DNA from: Chlamydomonas sphaeroides
Taxonomy: Eukaryota > Chlorophyta > Chlorophyceae > Chlamydomonadales > Chlamydomonadaceae
Assembly: GCA_001662425.1 (NCBI GenBank)
Contig: BDDC01000880.1
Location: 1 to 40,479, forward strand
Length of the DNA stretch: 40,479 nucleotides
Reading direction: 5' to 3'
Shown here: one piece after another, positions 22,801 to 33,340 of the stretch
How the letters are laid out: each line of letters begins with the position of its first letter
Position numbering within the stretch: the first letter of the stretch is position 1
Translations under genes and position numbers: made by a program
The notes under the pieces: generated by a model
Databases searched by the model: none
What the model saw: the letters and a program-made list of their open reading frames with translations, nothing else
What the model was told of the DNA's origin: nothing

Positions 22801-24208
22801 GGGGAAGGAGCGCGGCAGGTCCTGCGGGTGGTGGAGGGGCCGGAGGCAGGCGGCGCAAGGTCGCTGTCAGCTGCTCCCTTAGCCTGCCTCTGTGGGCGGC
22901 GCTACTGCTGCCCCTCCCGCCGGCCTTGCCCGCCCACCCAGTCGGGCTGGGCACAGGTTCGGCCACGCCGCTTACCGCACCTCCCGCCTGCTTCGCACCC
23001 CAAGCGAGGCCCCCCACTGCGCTGTCGCCCTACCCGGCTGCTGCCTCCTTCCACGCCACGCCCCCAGGCCCCAGTGACCCTCGACACGTTCACACGTGTT
23101 CACCCCACCCTACCCCACCCCACCTCACCGCCTTCTCGCCAATGCAGAGAGCGAGCACTACAATGCATATGCACCTCATTGCATGCATACCACGAGCCCC
23201 TCCACTCACCAGCTCCACCTGCTCCGCCGCCTTGCTCATGGACCCCGCCGCTCGGCACAGGTTGGCGTAGTAGCTGTCCCCGCCGCGGGCCGCCTTGAGC
23301 GCCCGGGCACCCGACACCTCAAACCACACCCAGCCTGGCGCGCGGCGAGGTTCAGGACCGGGGTCGGGTCGGGTCATCGTGGGGTGGCCACAGCGGTGCA
23401 CTCGGAGCGGGGGCAGGCAGAGCTCGTGGCACCGCCGGGCCAGCAAATGCCCCAGTGAGGCGCATTCGTGGGCTTGCGCAGTCAGCCAGTCCGCTGCATG
23501 CGCTCAATACCGTCCCTCAACCGCCAAGCGCTTCCTCGGCCCCCTCCGCCACACGGCTCAGAACCCCCTTCCCGGCCGCCCAAGCGCCTGGCTCCTCCCC
23601 CCCGCCCCCGACCCGCCTCACGTCCTCACCCCTCAGCCGAGGCGGCACGCCCTCCCGCACCAGGCGCTTGAGCTTGGCCGAATCCGGCAGCCGCTTCTCC
23701 GCCGCGTACTTGGCCCAAGCCAGCTCCTGCCTGCGGGCCCGGACAGTGTGTCGGGACGGTGTGGGCGCTCAGCAGCAGCCAAGGCGGCCTGGCCACCACG
23801 CTGACAGCTGCCAGGTCGGGGCGAGCAGCCGCCGGCTCCGGGCACTGCCCCCGCAACAACAGAGCGTCGCCGCCGGTGGGGGTGCGCTGCATTCCGCCCC
23901 GTGAACGCCATCGCTTGCTGCTAACGCCCCCGGTCAACGCCCTCGCCCCTGTGGCCCCAGCCCAACCGCTCCCGGTCCAACGACACCCACAGCGGGTAGT
24001 GCGCCCGGGCCCGCTGCAGGTCTGCCGCCTGCCGGGGTCCCAGCTCCAGCTTGAAGCCGTACAGGTCCACGACAGGGAGCGGATGTGACTGTTGGGCCAC
24101 CTGCGGCAACCGCGCCTGGGGCGGATGGGTGTGCTGATACTGCTGCTGGCCGGGAGGGGCGGCCTCGGGGGACAGGTGCCCCGCGTGCGGCGGCGTCTGC
24201 GGTGTCAT
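19844..24208 (-). CDS. TBC-domain Rab GTPase-activating protein
   Basis: Twelve exons (23967-24208, 23630-23730, 23210-23334, 22683-22821, 22231-22313, 21996-22049, 21671-21760, 21244-21318, 20758-20827, 20418-20505, 20032-20086, 19844-19912) give 396 residues. TBC proteins speed GTP hydrolysis by Rab GTPases in vesicle traffic. After a Pro/Gln-rich N-terminus comes LKRLVREGVPPRLRGWVWFEVSGA (about 99-123), the usual start of the domain. Both catalytic fingers are present: Arg160 in VELDLPRSFPGH and Gln196 in GVGYCQGLN. EEEAFWLLVALVE, GTFNTSLSGCHVD, ATDWFLTMFTASMPAE and RVLDAVFSEG follow in the family order, and a Gln-rich tail closes the protein. It is therefore likely an active GAP of the GRTP1/TBC1D2 type; the Rab target cannot be told. 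The first donor is GTTGGG, the only phase-compatible one. The ATG at 24206-24208 is the first in frame. Confidence 0.9.
20809..20954. repeat. Partial duplication of a TBC-gene exon start
   Basis: About 40 bp covering the acceptor and first codons of exon 9 (20809-20850) recur at 20915-20954 in the preceding intron with a few mismatches. Both copies read as acceptor plus VLFRVAL on the minus strand. The intronic copy lacks the rest of the exon and a donor, so it is a decoy acceptor rather than a complete alternative exon. Confidence 0.8.
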
Positions 24209-24210
24209 GG

Positions 24211-24345
24211 CGGCGGCGGCGGTCGCGGCGGCGGCTCAAGGGCCGGCGGCGGCGGCGTCTGCGGCTCAAGGGCCGGCGGCGGCGGCGGCGGCGGCTCAAG
24301 GGGCGGCGGCGGCGGCGGCGGCGGCTCAAGGGGCGGCGGCGCGCG
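24211..24345. repeat. Tandem GGC-rich repeat with CTCAAGGG cores
   Basis: Four units of about 33-36 bp, each a GGC run followed by GGCTCAAGGG(G/C)C, begin two bases upstream of the TBC start codon. The GGC runs differ in length between units, as expected for a slipping repeat. Its place right before the ATG means that it is probably transcribed in the 5' UTR and could form strong G-rich structure. Confidence 0.85.
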
Positions 24346-24845
24346 GGGCCGCGCCGCCCGCGCTGGCCCGAGCGGTTGCCGGGTAGGGCCGGCGGCGGTG
24401 AGGCTGCTTGGCGAGTGGGGGAGGCGGACCCTGAGGGCCGTGGTCGGGTGGCAGGCACGTGGCGGGGCTGGCTGGCGGAAGTGCTCGTGAGGCAGGATCA
24501 GAGCTGGCCCTGCGCTGCTCGTGCGCTGGAGGGGGCATGCGGCCCAACGGGCAACTGCAGCTCCAAGTGCTGGTGCTGGGCCCCGTCCAAGGCTGGCGAG
24601 GGGTGGCTACGGGTGCAACGCAGGGTGCAGCTCTGATGAGGCCACGGCCCACCATCCGCCGACCCCCCACCTGCGAGGGTCGACACCGCTGCTTCCTCGA
24701 TGCGCGGCTGCCGCGGCAGCCCTGATCCAGCGCTGAACCTCGCACGAGTCTAGAGCTGTACCGGCTGCTGTCGCTGGTTCGCTGTCAGCGAGGGTTTGGT
24801 CGCTCGCTTGCCGCACAGTGCGTCGACAAAGTCCGTCGAATGGCG

Positions 24846-24850
24846 TTACA
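24846..24850 (-). terminator. TGTAA polyadenylation signal of the small hypothetical gene
   Basis: Plus-strand TTACA gives TGTAA on the minus strand, 168 nt past the stop at 25019. It supports a real minus-strand transcript there. Confidence 0.55.
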
Positions 24851-25018
24851 ACAAATTTAACGCAGTCACATTGCTGAATGTATGTGTGTGCAGTGCTAGA
24901 AAACAGCAACAACGCGCGCAACACAAACCCGAGTGTCCCGGACAAGCCAATCGCGCAGCAACCAGCCCGAGGCGCATTGCGCTACGAGTCACACATGAAA
25001 GTTATGTCACGCAGGGTC

Positions 25019-25264
25019 TCAGTCGAGCTTGGCCTTGCGTCCGCGGCGGAGGCGAGTGAAGAGGCTCCGCACGGGCTTCGTGACGAAGTCGGCGACGCTT
25101 GCGACCGACCCCATCGCTAGGAAGAGCAGCGAATGGGCTTGCAAAAAGAACGAGTTGGGCTGCCGGCGACGCTCGTTGACCCCTGGGTCGGCGCGATGCG
25201 GGTGGTCGCGCATAGTCTCCACAGCCGCCTCCACGGAGCCGTTGCGCTGCGGCATGGCCTGCAT
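25019..25264 (-). CDS. Small hypothetical protein, 81 residues or more
   Basis: I do not recognise this protein. From the ATG at 25262-25264 the frame gives 81 residues: a polar N-terminus with Arg-rich NERRRQ, a hydrophobic patch (about 40-60, NSFFLQAHSLLFLAMGSVAS) that may be a short membrane or amphipathic segment, and a basic C-terminus VRSLFTRLRRGRKAKLD. The same frame stays open upstream to about 25530 without any ATG and reads like protein (SNLGVTSANAYYNACRQ), so an upstream exon with the true start may exist; a phase-compatible acceptor could be the CGACAG near 25430. A TGTAA signal follows the stop. Confidence 0.5.
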   Translation of the reverse strand: MQAMPQRNGSVEAAVETMRDHPHRADPGVNERRRQPNSFFLQAHSLLFLAMGSVASVADFVTKPVRSLFTRLRRGRKAKLD

Positions 25265-25829
25265 CTTGATGTCCTCTCCGGCCGGCTGCTCCTGGTGTTG
25301 CTGACGAGGACCGAGAGCTCGCCGAGCGGTGAGTGCTCCTTGCCGACAAGCGTTGTAATAAGCGTTGGCGCTGGTAACGCCCAGGTTGGAATGCTTACGA
25401 GCGAGCGTGGTATCGAGCAGGATTAAGCAAGCTGTCGCGCGAGGGTTGCAATATGGTGCAGTGACCCCAAAGGCGATTGCGCTTTCCGAACCGGCTCCGG
25501 CATCGCCGGCTGACTCACACGCTCAGCCCCCCGGCCCCGCCGCCAAGCCTCCGCACCCCCGCGACCTAGCCCTGAGCCCTGCGTGGGCCGGCCTGCGCCG
25601 CGCCGCAAGCATCCACGAGCGCGCCTCTCTCCCCGCCAGCAGCGAGCACCAACGAGTAAACAGCCATGCCGAACCCCGAGGACTCTCATCAATCGCGCCT
25701 CTCCCCACCGCTCTCGCCCCACCTTCCTCACCTCCCCGCGCCTCTCAGCCACATCCCCACACCCTCGCAACGCACGCCACCAGCCCTCCCCCTTCGTCCC
25801 CGGCCCCACCCCCACACTCGCATCCCTTT
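25265..25829. other. Spacer between hypothetical gene and prolyl 4-hydroxylase
   Basis: The right part is C-rich on the plus strand and should be the 3' UTR of the hydroxylase gene. The left part (25265-25530) holds the ATG-less open extension of the hypothetical gene. I found no TGTAA on the minus strand for the hydroxylase; a plus-strand TGTAA at about 25346 has no gene to serve. Confidence 0.4.
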
Positions 25830-28800
25830 CTACTTGGGCTGCGCCGCTGCCTGCCCCTCCCCGCCTCGCGCCGCCTTGGCCAGCCGGTCCTGCACCAGGC
25901 TGCGCATGTTGCGCCGCTCGCACAGCACGTCGCCCGGCGGGCAGTCCCGGCAGTCGCCGCAGCTCTTGCGGCAGACGCCTGCCCGGCCCACGAGCTTGTT
26001 GGCGCCGCCGTTGGCCTCGCACTCGCCCGCCGCGACGCGCGCCGCGCAGTCGCCGGCACTGTCCTGGCAGCGCCCGGCGGTGCGGAGCGCGTCGTAGCGG
26101 CCCACTGCGGATGGCGGCGCGGGGGAAGAAGGGCAGGGAGCGTGGCGTGGAGGCGCCTGGGTCAGGCACGTGGTGCGGTGGCGACGGGGCGCGCGGCAGG
26201 GTGGGGTTGCGAGAAGCGGACGCGCCGCACAAGGGTTTGCAGAAGGCTAGGCACAGGGCTGGGCTTGGTGGAGGAGGAAGGCCCTCCGGCGCCTCGCTGC
26301 CGCTGCGGAGCGCCCCGGCGGCGCCTGGTGTGGGGCGGCACACCCACTGTAGGGCTTGTTGTGGAGCCACTTGGTGGCCGTCCACTTCATGCCCTGGGGG
26401 AGAGGGACGGGAAAGGGAAGGGACATGCGTGTGTTCTTGTATGCAGCAGGAGCTGCTTGTGTGGTGCCGGCACGGCACTCCAGACACTCCAGACTCTCCA
26501 GACGCTGCTAGGCTGCTTGGCTGGCGGGCTCCGGTTGCGGAGGCAGGAGGTGCGGAGGCAACAACGGCGCAACAGGCGCGCCTCGCCGGCTCAGGAGGGG
26601 GGCGCCACCAAGCTCGTCCCCACCTTGAGCGTGGGGCAGGACGCGTGCAGGGCCTTGCGGTCGCCCTCGGCGCCGCCGACGTCCTACGGGGCGTCGACCG
26701 GGAAGATACGGCAGGGTTACGTTGCTCTGAGTTCGCCGGCCTCGCAGTTGTGCGCGCCGGCAGCCACTGCAGCACACGCACCCCCACCGCCGTCGCCGAC
26801 TCGCCCCACTCTGCGCCTCTCTCGGCTCCCTCCCCTAGCCCGCCCGCTGCCGCACCATGTCGAAGAACAGCAGCGCATCGCCCTTGCGCGGCTGCACGCT
26901 GATGCCCCACTTCTTGGCGCACTCGGAGGGGTTCGGCAGCACCTGCAGGCAGCAAAGGGGGGAGATACGCGTCAGCGGCGTCAGCGGCAGGGCGGCTAGG
27001 TGGAGAGGTCGGGCACTGTGGGGGCGAGGCCGAGGCCAGGCGGAGGAGCGGGCAGCATGCAGGGCCCCGTAGAGCTGGCCCCGTAGAGTTCTGGTGCCTG
27101 GACAAGGGTGCTCACTTGCGCGGCTGCGTCGATGGGGTCCGCGAGCGGCAGGTTGGTCTCGCCGCCCTCCTCCACCTCTGCGGGCGAGAGGCGAGCACCA
27201 CGGCGGTTTGGGCGGAGCTGGCGGCTGCTGCAGGCGTGCACGGCTCAGGTGCCGGCCAAGCTCGGCCCCCACGACGAGGCGGCACGCGTCCCGCCATGGG
27301 CCGCCACCGCCACGGGCGCCACGCAGCGCGCACGCAGCCCCGCACACAGACCACAGCTCCGCGCATAGCCACGTCGCGCCGCCGAGGTGGAGCAGAACGA
27401 ACCGTGGCGAAGCGGCCGCCGCTGGCACCATGTCGCCAGGGCTACCCACTACTCTACCCAACACACGGTGCGCAGGTGGCAGCCCCTCGCTGCCCACCCA
27501 CCGCTGAGGTACAGCAGCACGGTGGCGTAGCGGTTGCCGTCCGCCAGGTAGGACTTGTGGTGCACCGGGTCGTCGAACCTGGGGCGTCGTGGGGCGCCCG
27601 GACGTGGCGGCAGCCGGGGTGAGGTGGGTGGGTGGGGTCGGGGCGGCTGGGGCCGTGGGCCCCGAGGGCAGTAGCCTGGGCGGAGGCCCGCATGCCGCCA
27701 GCGGCAGAGGAGGCAGCGGGCGCAGTCGCTCGCTGCCGGCCTCGTGCACACAGCAGTGGGTCCACTGAACCGCTGACGAGACTCTACATCAGCTTCCGAA
27801 GGAGCTGCACAGCCCTGCTCACCAGTCCCTGCGGTGGCACAGCAGCCCGGCGTATGCGGGCATGCGAGGTACCGGGGACGGCGCATGGGAGGGGCCAAGT
27901 GGGTCAGGCAGAGAACGTACTTAACGCCATCGACAGCTGGTTTGCCCAGTCAACCCAAAACCCAGGTGCATCACATGCTGCTGCCCCGGCTGGCCTCGTC
28001 GGCCACCAGGCGAGTCGCTGCACCCACCAGTGTGCGTCGTACTTCTGACCGTCGACGTAGCGCAGGATCTGCGCCCAGGACGGGTGGGCCAGGGGCCGGC
28101 GGGCGGCGCTGACACCAAGCACACGCCTCTCAGCCGCCCGCTGTCCCTCCGGTACCGCGGGGTCGCTGCAAGCGCACACGCGCGCCCAGTGCCTCCCGCT
28201 CCCACCTGCATCGGCTCGCCGTACTCGGGTGGCAGGTGCGACCACTCCGCTATCCGCATCTCGATCTCGGCGATCACGGGGTCCTCGCCACGCCTGCGGC
28301 CCGCCAGCACGACGCGCTCATCGCCGCGGCAGCGGGCCCCAAGAGTGGGAGCCATCCGGGGCTAACCGCTGTCCCACCGTCGACCTTGTCAGCTCGCCCC
28401 ATCAGTGGCAGCATGTGGGGCAGGCGTTAATGACCGCGAGCTGCTGCTGGGGGCTGCAAAGCCGCTAGCGCTGCCGCGGCCCAGGCATGTGCTGCTCCTG
28501 GACTGCCAGCCAACCCTGCGCGCCCGGTCCTGCTGCGCTACCGGCGCCCCGTTTCGTCCTTCGTCCTGCTGCCTGGCCCCTACCCGAAGGCCGCTCCGTA
28601 GGATGTGCGGATGTCATCCAGCTTGGATGCGCCCGTCTTGCTGTCCACCACCAGCGACCGGCTGACCTGGGAGATGGGAGGAGCAGGGGCACGACATTGG
28701 GCCGGACATGTGTGTCTGGACGTGTCTGCAGTGTACCCGGGTAGTGAGGGGGCGAGGCGGGAGTACATGGGTGGGGGGCTTGGATGCGGCGTTTTTAAGC

Positions 28801-29576
28801 CAGCTGCTGGCAGGTGCACAGACGGCGCGTATGCGCCTGAACAGGCGGCAGCGCGGCACGGCCCCAAAGGTCGCCGCCGCCGCGCTCACCCGCTGGGTGC
28901 CGATGTTCACGAGGTGGTCGCACTCCTCTGGCGTCAGGAAGTTGTGGTGCACAAAGGCACGCGGTGCCCAGCTGATGGTCTCAACCCTGCACAGTACCGC
29001 AGGCGGCGGCGTTGCGCGGGGTTGGGGTTCGGTGCCACGGGAAAGGCAGGGCGCATGAGCGCCTGGCTTCCGGGTCCCTCTGAGCTGGCCAGAACCTGTG
29101 CTGGCTGCGGTGAGGGCACTTGGGGCTAGAGGAAGTGCGTGGCTGACAGGCCGGGCGGCGGGGTCGTGGGGCATGCGGAAGGCGTGAGGGGACCGCAACG
29201 CTGCTTACCAGGGCTCCTTCTCCCCGCGAACAGTCTGCGCCGGCTGCTGCACCTCAGCGGTTGCGTTCTGCGTGTACACGGCAGCGAAGGAGCAGGAGTG
29301 CTGGAGCCCGCAGGGGACTTCGCGTATGCTCTTGCCGCTGAACACACCTTGCCCCCGTTCGGGTCATAGGTCTCGCCACGCCAGCCGATCAGCACCTCCT
29401 CCTGTTCAACGTTCTTTGAAAGCACTGTGCGGGTGGCATAAGCAACAGGTGTAGTTCCAGCGACAGTCCATGCAGAGCTGCTAGCAACACTAGTATCACT
29501 GCTCGTATCTGCTCGTATGCATCGCACCTCCTACTGCGAGCGTGCACAATAGCGCGACCCAAGCTAGACTATTCAT
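25830..29576 (-). CDS. Prolyl 4-hydroxylase with C-terminal ShKT domain
   Basis: Fourteen exons (29528-29576, 29348-29424, 29209-29234, 28890-28986, 28584-28666, 28206-28293, 28028-28068, 27823-27828, 27502-27578, 27116-27177, 26856-26942, 26624-26683, 26348-26393, 25830-26104) give 357 residues. This Fe(II)/2-oxoglutarate dioxygenase hydroxylates proline in secreted wall glycoproteins in the ER or Golgi. A signal peptide MNSLAWVALLCTLAVG opens it. ISWAPRAFVHHNFLTPEECDHL, then SLVVDSKTGASKLDDIRTS and the double-stranded helix core follow. Iron ligands are His153, Asp155 and His244; Lys254, ten residues on, binds 2-oxoglutarate. Residues about 273-330 form a six-Cys or more ShKT-like domain (CQD..C..C...CRKSCGDC), common on plant and algal enzymes. 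Exon 8 is only 6 nt and supplies Asp155. The start rests on the signal peptide and phase-1 joining to exon 2. Confidence 0.93.
27823..27828 (-). other. 6-nt microexon of the prolyl 4-hydroxylase
   Basis: GGACTG on the minus strand is flanked by CCGCAG (acceptor) and GTGAGC (donor). Inserted between the phase-2 ends of the neighbouring exons, it changes HWFDDP to HWDWFDDP and restores the HxD iron-binding motif expected at this point. Without it, the protein lacks the aspartate and is two residues short against the family. Confidence 0.85.
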
Positions 29577-30258
29577 GTCTGCCGCAACAGCATGTCTGTG
29601 CAAGGTGGCGACGTAAAGCAAGCGAGCAAGTATGCGAATATCTGAACACTGCAAAGCTGCACGGGCCGAAGTGCCGCACGGGCTGCTGCCACGTACCCAA
29701 GCTCGCCGCCCCGCGAAGGAGCCAAGACAGGACCCTTGCGTCCAGGGGAGCTCCCCTGCTTGCGTCCGTACAACTCTTGATGCTTACATGCATGGTACGC
29801 ATGAAAGCGCGATCCTTGAGACCACGCCGTTGTGCCGCATGGCGGCTGTAGGCCACAACGGGTGCACAAAAAGCCCTTGAGCACCGCATCGCGGTCGAAC
29901 GTGGCTAGCCCTTGAGCACCGCCCTGGCCGGCACCACAGCCGGGCACAGCACAGCTCTGCGCTGCGCCTAGATTTCACGCTGAGTAACAGCAGCCAACAT
30001 GCCAGCGTCTAGTGCACCAACGTCCGTGCGCACGGGTACAGCGCGGGTGAGGCGGTGAGTACGCCAGCTGCGTCCTATTACTGCTACAGCCAGCTGCCGC
30101 TGCCATCCCCATACGACATGTACAACGTAAGCTGCTTAGCACATGAACTCCTTTGCTTACCAATCCCCTCCTACCTGCTCTTCTCCGCACGATAGCTACT
30201 ACTCAGCACCCTGCCCAGTCCCCGCCCTCCTGCTCTCCCCCACAGACGCGCTCAGCCC
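29577..30258. other. Prolyl 4-hydroxylase promoter and 3' end of next gene
   Basis: This spacer is less GC-rich than the genes. Plus-strand TTACA at 29784-29788 is TGTAA on the minus strand and is a candidate poly(A) signal for the gene ending at 30259, about 470 nt away. A short plus-strand frame from an ATG at 29999 and splice-like sites at 30126 and 30244 do not add up to a gene. Confidence 0.4.
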
Positions 30259-32394
30259 TCATTCAATCGCCACCGACGCCGGGCCGCTGCCCGCCGCCGT
30301 CAGCGCGCCCGCCGCCGCCGCGCGGTCCCGCTCCCGCTCGCGCTCCGCCGCCGCGCGCAGCGGCTCGATCGCAAACGCGGCGCCGCCGTCCAGCGCGTTG
30401 ACGTACGAGCCCACGCTGCAGTACGACGTCTGCACCGGCTCGTACCCCGCCGGCACCGGCCCGCTGCCGGGCATGGCCAGGCGCAGCGGCCCCAGCCGCC
30501 AGTCGTTGCGCAGCAGCGAGTCGTTGGCGGAGGCGCGGCGAAGCTCGTCGTGGCAGGCCGACAGGAAGCGCACCGCCATGCGCTCCGCGGAGGAGCGCTC
30601 GTCCAGCAGCCGCGCCGCCAGGTCGCCGCTGCCCCGGACGCGGCTGCGGCGGGCCGGGGAGGGACGGGCGGCACACAGCGGCGGGCAAAGGGCCGGGTCA
30701 GGGGCGCGGAAAGAGGTGTGATTAAGGGACTTGGCGCTGTCGCTGCTGCAGCCAGATGTCGGGCAGTAGCAGCGCGGCAGCGTACCTGCTCCGCCGGCTG
30801 CCGCCGCCCCAGTCGCTCTCGTCGCGCCCGCCGCGCCGCCGCCCGCCGCCGCCGCCAAACAGCTTGCGCTTGACCACCCACAGCGCCACCACCGCCACCG
30901 CGCCCAGTGCGCCAAACTGCGTGCGCTTCTTGACGTCGGCCTTGCTCCAGGCGTTAGATACAGTGTTGACGAACGTGCGCGGCGCGGCCAGCATGTGGTT
31001 GGTGGGGTTGGCGGAGACGGACGAGTTGTTGAACACCACGGCGCCGCCCGCGGCGGGCTCCTGGCCCACGTGCTTGACCAGAGCGTTAAACAGCAGGTCG
31101 TTGGTCTCGCAGCGCGTCTGGGTCACGAGGGGGTCAAGGCGTGGCGTGAGCACATGCCCACATGCCAACGACGCGGCGTGCAGCTGTGGTACCGAGCTCA
31201 GACCTCCCGTGTGTTCATAACAATCGACATATACCCGACACGCCCGTGTGTCTTGCCTGCAGCAGCGTGCGCACGGTCAGCACCTCGTCCGCCAGGCTGA
31301 GTGGCAGGCGGTCGATGAGCTCCTGCCGGAACACGGCGCCCGTGCCCTCCAGGTACATGCGCAGCAGCTTGGCGTAGTCCTTGGTGGTGATGGCGCGGCT
31401 GCTGTTGTTGCGGCCCTCCACAAAGTCGGCGGTGCCGAACTTGGCCAGGCTCTCGCCCACGGTCACCACTTTGCTCACCAGGTCCTACGCAGGGTGCGGG
31501 CGGGGGACGGGCGCGACGGAGCGGGCGGCATCAAAGAATCAGCGGAAGGAGCAAACCGCACAACGTCGCACAGCGGATGGCAACGGGCCGCATCGTGTGA
31601 GGCAGCTGCGACGCCTCAGCCGGACCGTATGAACTCCGCAGAGGCAGGTCGGAAGCAGCGCTGTCCTGTCCCGCCCCAACTCGGCGAACCTGCGCGCAGG
31701 GCGTGTCCCAGGCGGGGTCGCTGGCGAGCGCCTCGGCAGGCGCGTCGGGCCGCGTGGGCGGCAGCCCCAGCTCCCCGCGCATGCGGTCGAGCGTGCGGAA
31801 CAGGCGCACAAAGGCCTTGTAGCGGTCCAGCGGCATGGGGCTCTCGGTCGTGGTCAGCACGTCCGACATGAAACGTGACGCCGCGACCGCTGCGTCGGCG
31901 GTCATCTTGCCGGCCGATGGCAGCACCGCCAGCGTGCCCGAGTAGCCGCCGTTGCGGTTAAGAGACGTGTGCGCCGAGAGCGCGCCGGGGGCGGTAGGCG
32001 CGTGGTGCATGGGATAGCTGCCATAAGGGGCAATGTCTGACAGGTCCGACACGTCGGCGCTGGGCAGTGCACTGCGCAGGCGCTGCGCCGCCTCGGGGGC
32101 GGCGTAGGGGCTGGCGCATGCGCCGTTGCCATTGCCGTTGCCGTTGGCGTGCGGGCCGTCGTCAAGGACGGCCATGAAGACGCTGCTGCCTTGCGACATG
32201 GGCCGCTTCACGAGGCGCCACACGTCGCCGTTGTGCTCAAACTTCTCGTGCGTGATGAGGCCATTAGGCCAGCACTCGAGCACCTCATCGCGGGACAGGA
32301 AGTTCGGGAACTCGCTGAAGAGCCGCGGCTCATCGCCCGGCCTGACATAGTTCGTCGCGACCTTGACCGGCTGCTTCAGGGGTCCCACGGCCAT
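30259..32394 (-). CDS. Unrecognised protein with one C-terminal membrane helix
   Basis: I do not recognise the family. Four exons (31690-32394, 31257-31484, 30786-31117, 30259-30643) give 549 residues. The N-terminal ~80 residues look like a folded domain (PGDEPRLFSEFPNFLSRDEV, ECWPNGLITHEKFEHNGDVW). An Asn/Gly and Ala/Ser-rich linker follows. A helical part includes MSDVLTTTESPMPLDRYKAF and KDYAKLLRMYLEGTGAVFRQ. Next comes a conserved-looking stretch around NDLLFNALVKHVGQEP, then a membrane helix (about 379-398, FGALGAVAVVALWVVKRKLF) with a Gly/Arg-rich flank, and a C-terminal helix-rich region. The arrangement suggests a membrane-anchored protein with a soluble N-terminal part, possibly organellar, but targeting cannot be told. 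The second intron appears to start with GC (CAG|GCAAGA); the alternative is GTGCGC fifteen bases earlier. The ATG at 32392-32394 was chosen because the conserved-looking sequence starts right there. Confidence 0.72.
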
Positions 32395-33340
32395 GGCGGC
32401 CGGGCGCGCAGAGCTGGGGCGCGGGGCGCGTGCGTGGCCAGGAGGGAGGCATGGTGAGGCGAGGCGCTGATGCAGGCGGTGGTGGTGCCCCCGAGGCGGC
32501 CCTGGGTGGGTCGACGCCGGCAGGGCTATCGGCCGCCGCGCATCGACCGTCATATACCGAGCCCCGAAAGACTTCGGATCGCGTCGAAGCGGTGGGGGCC
32601 TCGGTGAGTGCACCAGCACATCATCGCGAACCGCGCGGGTGCGCGGCGGGTGCTGACGTTGCGGCACGGAGCCCGGTAAGCGGTCGCGCTACGGCTGCAG
32701 CGCATCAATTCAGAGGTATCTCGCACAATCGCGTGACCGCGCTAGCTCGCGGGGGGTAGCAGGGGGATATGAGACACGACCGCGATTGCATGCTGGCCGC
32801 GCTGCAACACATTATGCGCGGCGGCCGAGCAGGCCATATGATCGTACCTGCACCAGAAGAAGCTACGCGCGGCCGGCGCCCGCACCGGCTGGCAGAGGTC
32901 CGCTGGTGCAACGAGGGCCTGGAGCTAGACCTACTTGGCGCTTCTCAAGCGCAACAGGTGGTGAATGGTTGGGTACCGTGCAATTGGGTCCTGCGCACTG
33001 CTGCCAACGTTTGGTACTCCGTGGGGCTGCGTGGGCACGCAGTGGCTTCCAATGCACTGAAGCTGGCGTGTGAAAACCTCTGTGCACGCGGTGGGGCGCT
33101 CTCGTTGGCCCTGAGGAAAACTCTGCTTCATCCGGTTTGGATCGCGCCCCTTGACAGACCGCCGACCAGCGCTGCCTTCCTCGTTTCCCTGTGCTCATGA
33201 CATATCCACTATCATCAGCACCCAAATAACAACAACAGAGACATACGCTTGCTCGTTGTGGCCAAGGGGACAGCCGAAGCGAAATGAAGACAAGTCTTGC
33301 TGTGAGCTGAGCGCGCGCTCTCCGACGGGAGCACTGCACC
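32395..33340. promoter_or_regulatory. Divergent intergenic region
   Basis: The 946 bases separate the minus-strand membrane protein from the plus-strand augmin gene and must contain both promoters. GC content is lower at 32690-33320. A plus-strand frame from ATG 32769 to 33200 (143 codons) is open, but it has no TGTAA, no introns and no familiar sequence, so I do not call it a gene. Confidence 0.45.

Larger units (their letters stand above)
24209..25018. other. TBC gene 5' region and 3' UTR of the small hypothetical gene
   Basis: The part next to 24208 is an extremely GC-rich repeat (annotated separately) that lies in the TBC 5' UTR or promoter. From about 24350 to 24840 nothing protein-like is seen. 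GC falls at 24830-24990, where the 3' UTR of the next gene is expected. Confidence 0.45.

Noticed and set aside
25365..26999. Long plus- and minus-strand frames over the 3' half of the hydroxylase gene
   Set aside because: They ignore clear splice sites and run through introns; the spliced hydroxylase explains the region.
28294..28340. Longer version of the sixth hydroxylase exon beginning ERVVLAGRR
   Set aside because: The phase does not fit the exon before; the acceptor at 28294 gives the family sequence FGRGEDPVIAEIE.
29999..30250. Small plus-strand gene with ATG at 29999
   Set aside because: The frame ends after about 20 codons, and the possible introns are far too short or run into the antisense gene at 30259.
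32769..33200. Plus-strand frame of 143 codons in the divergent spacer
   Set aside because: No recognisable sequence, no poly(A) signal, and its place between two divergent promoters makes it unlikely to be coding; kept only as a remark.
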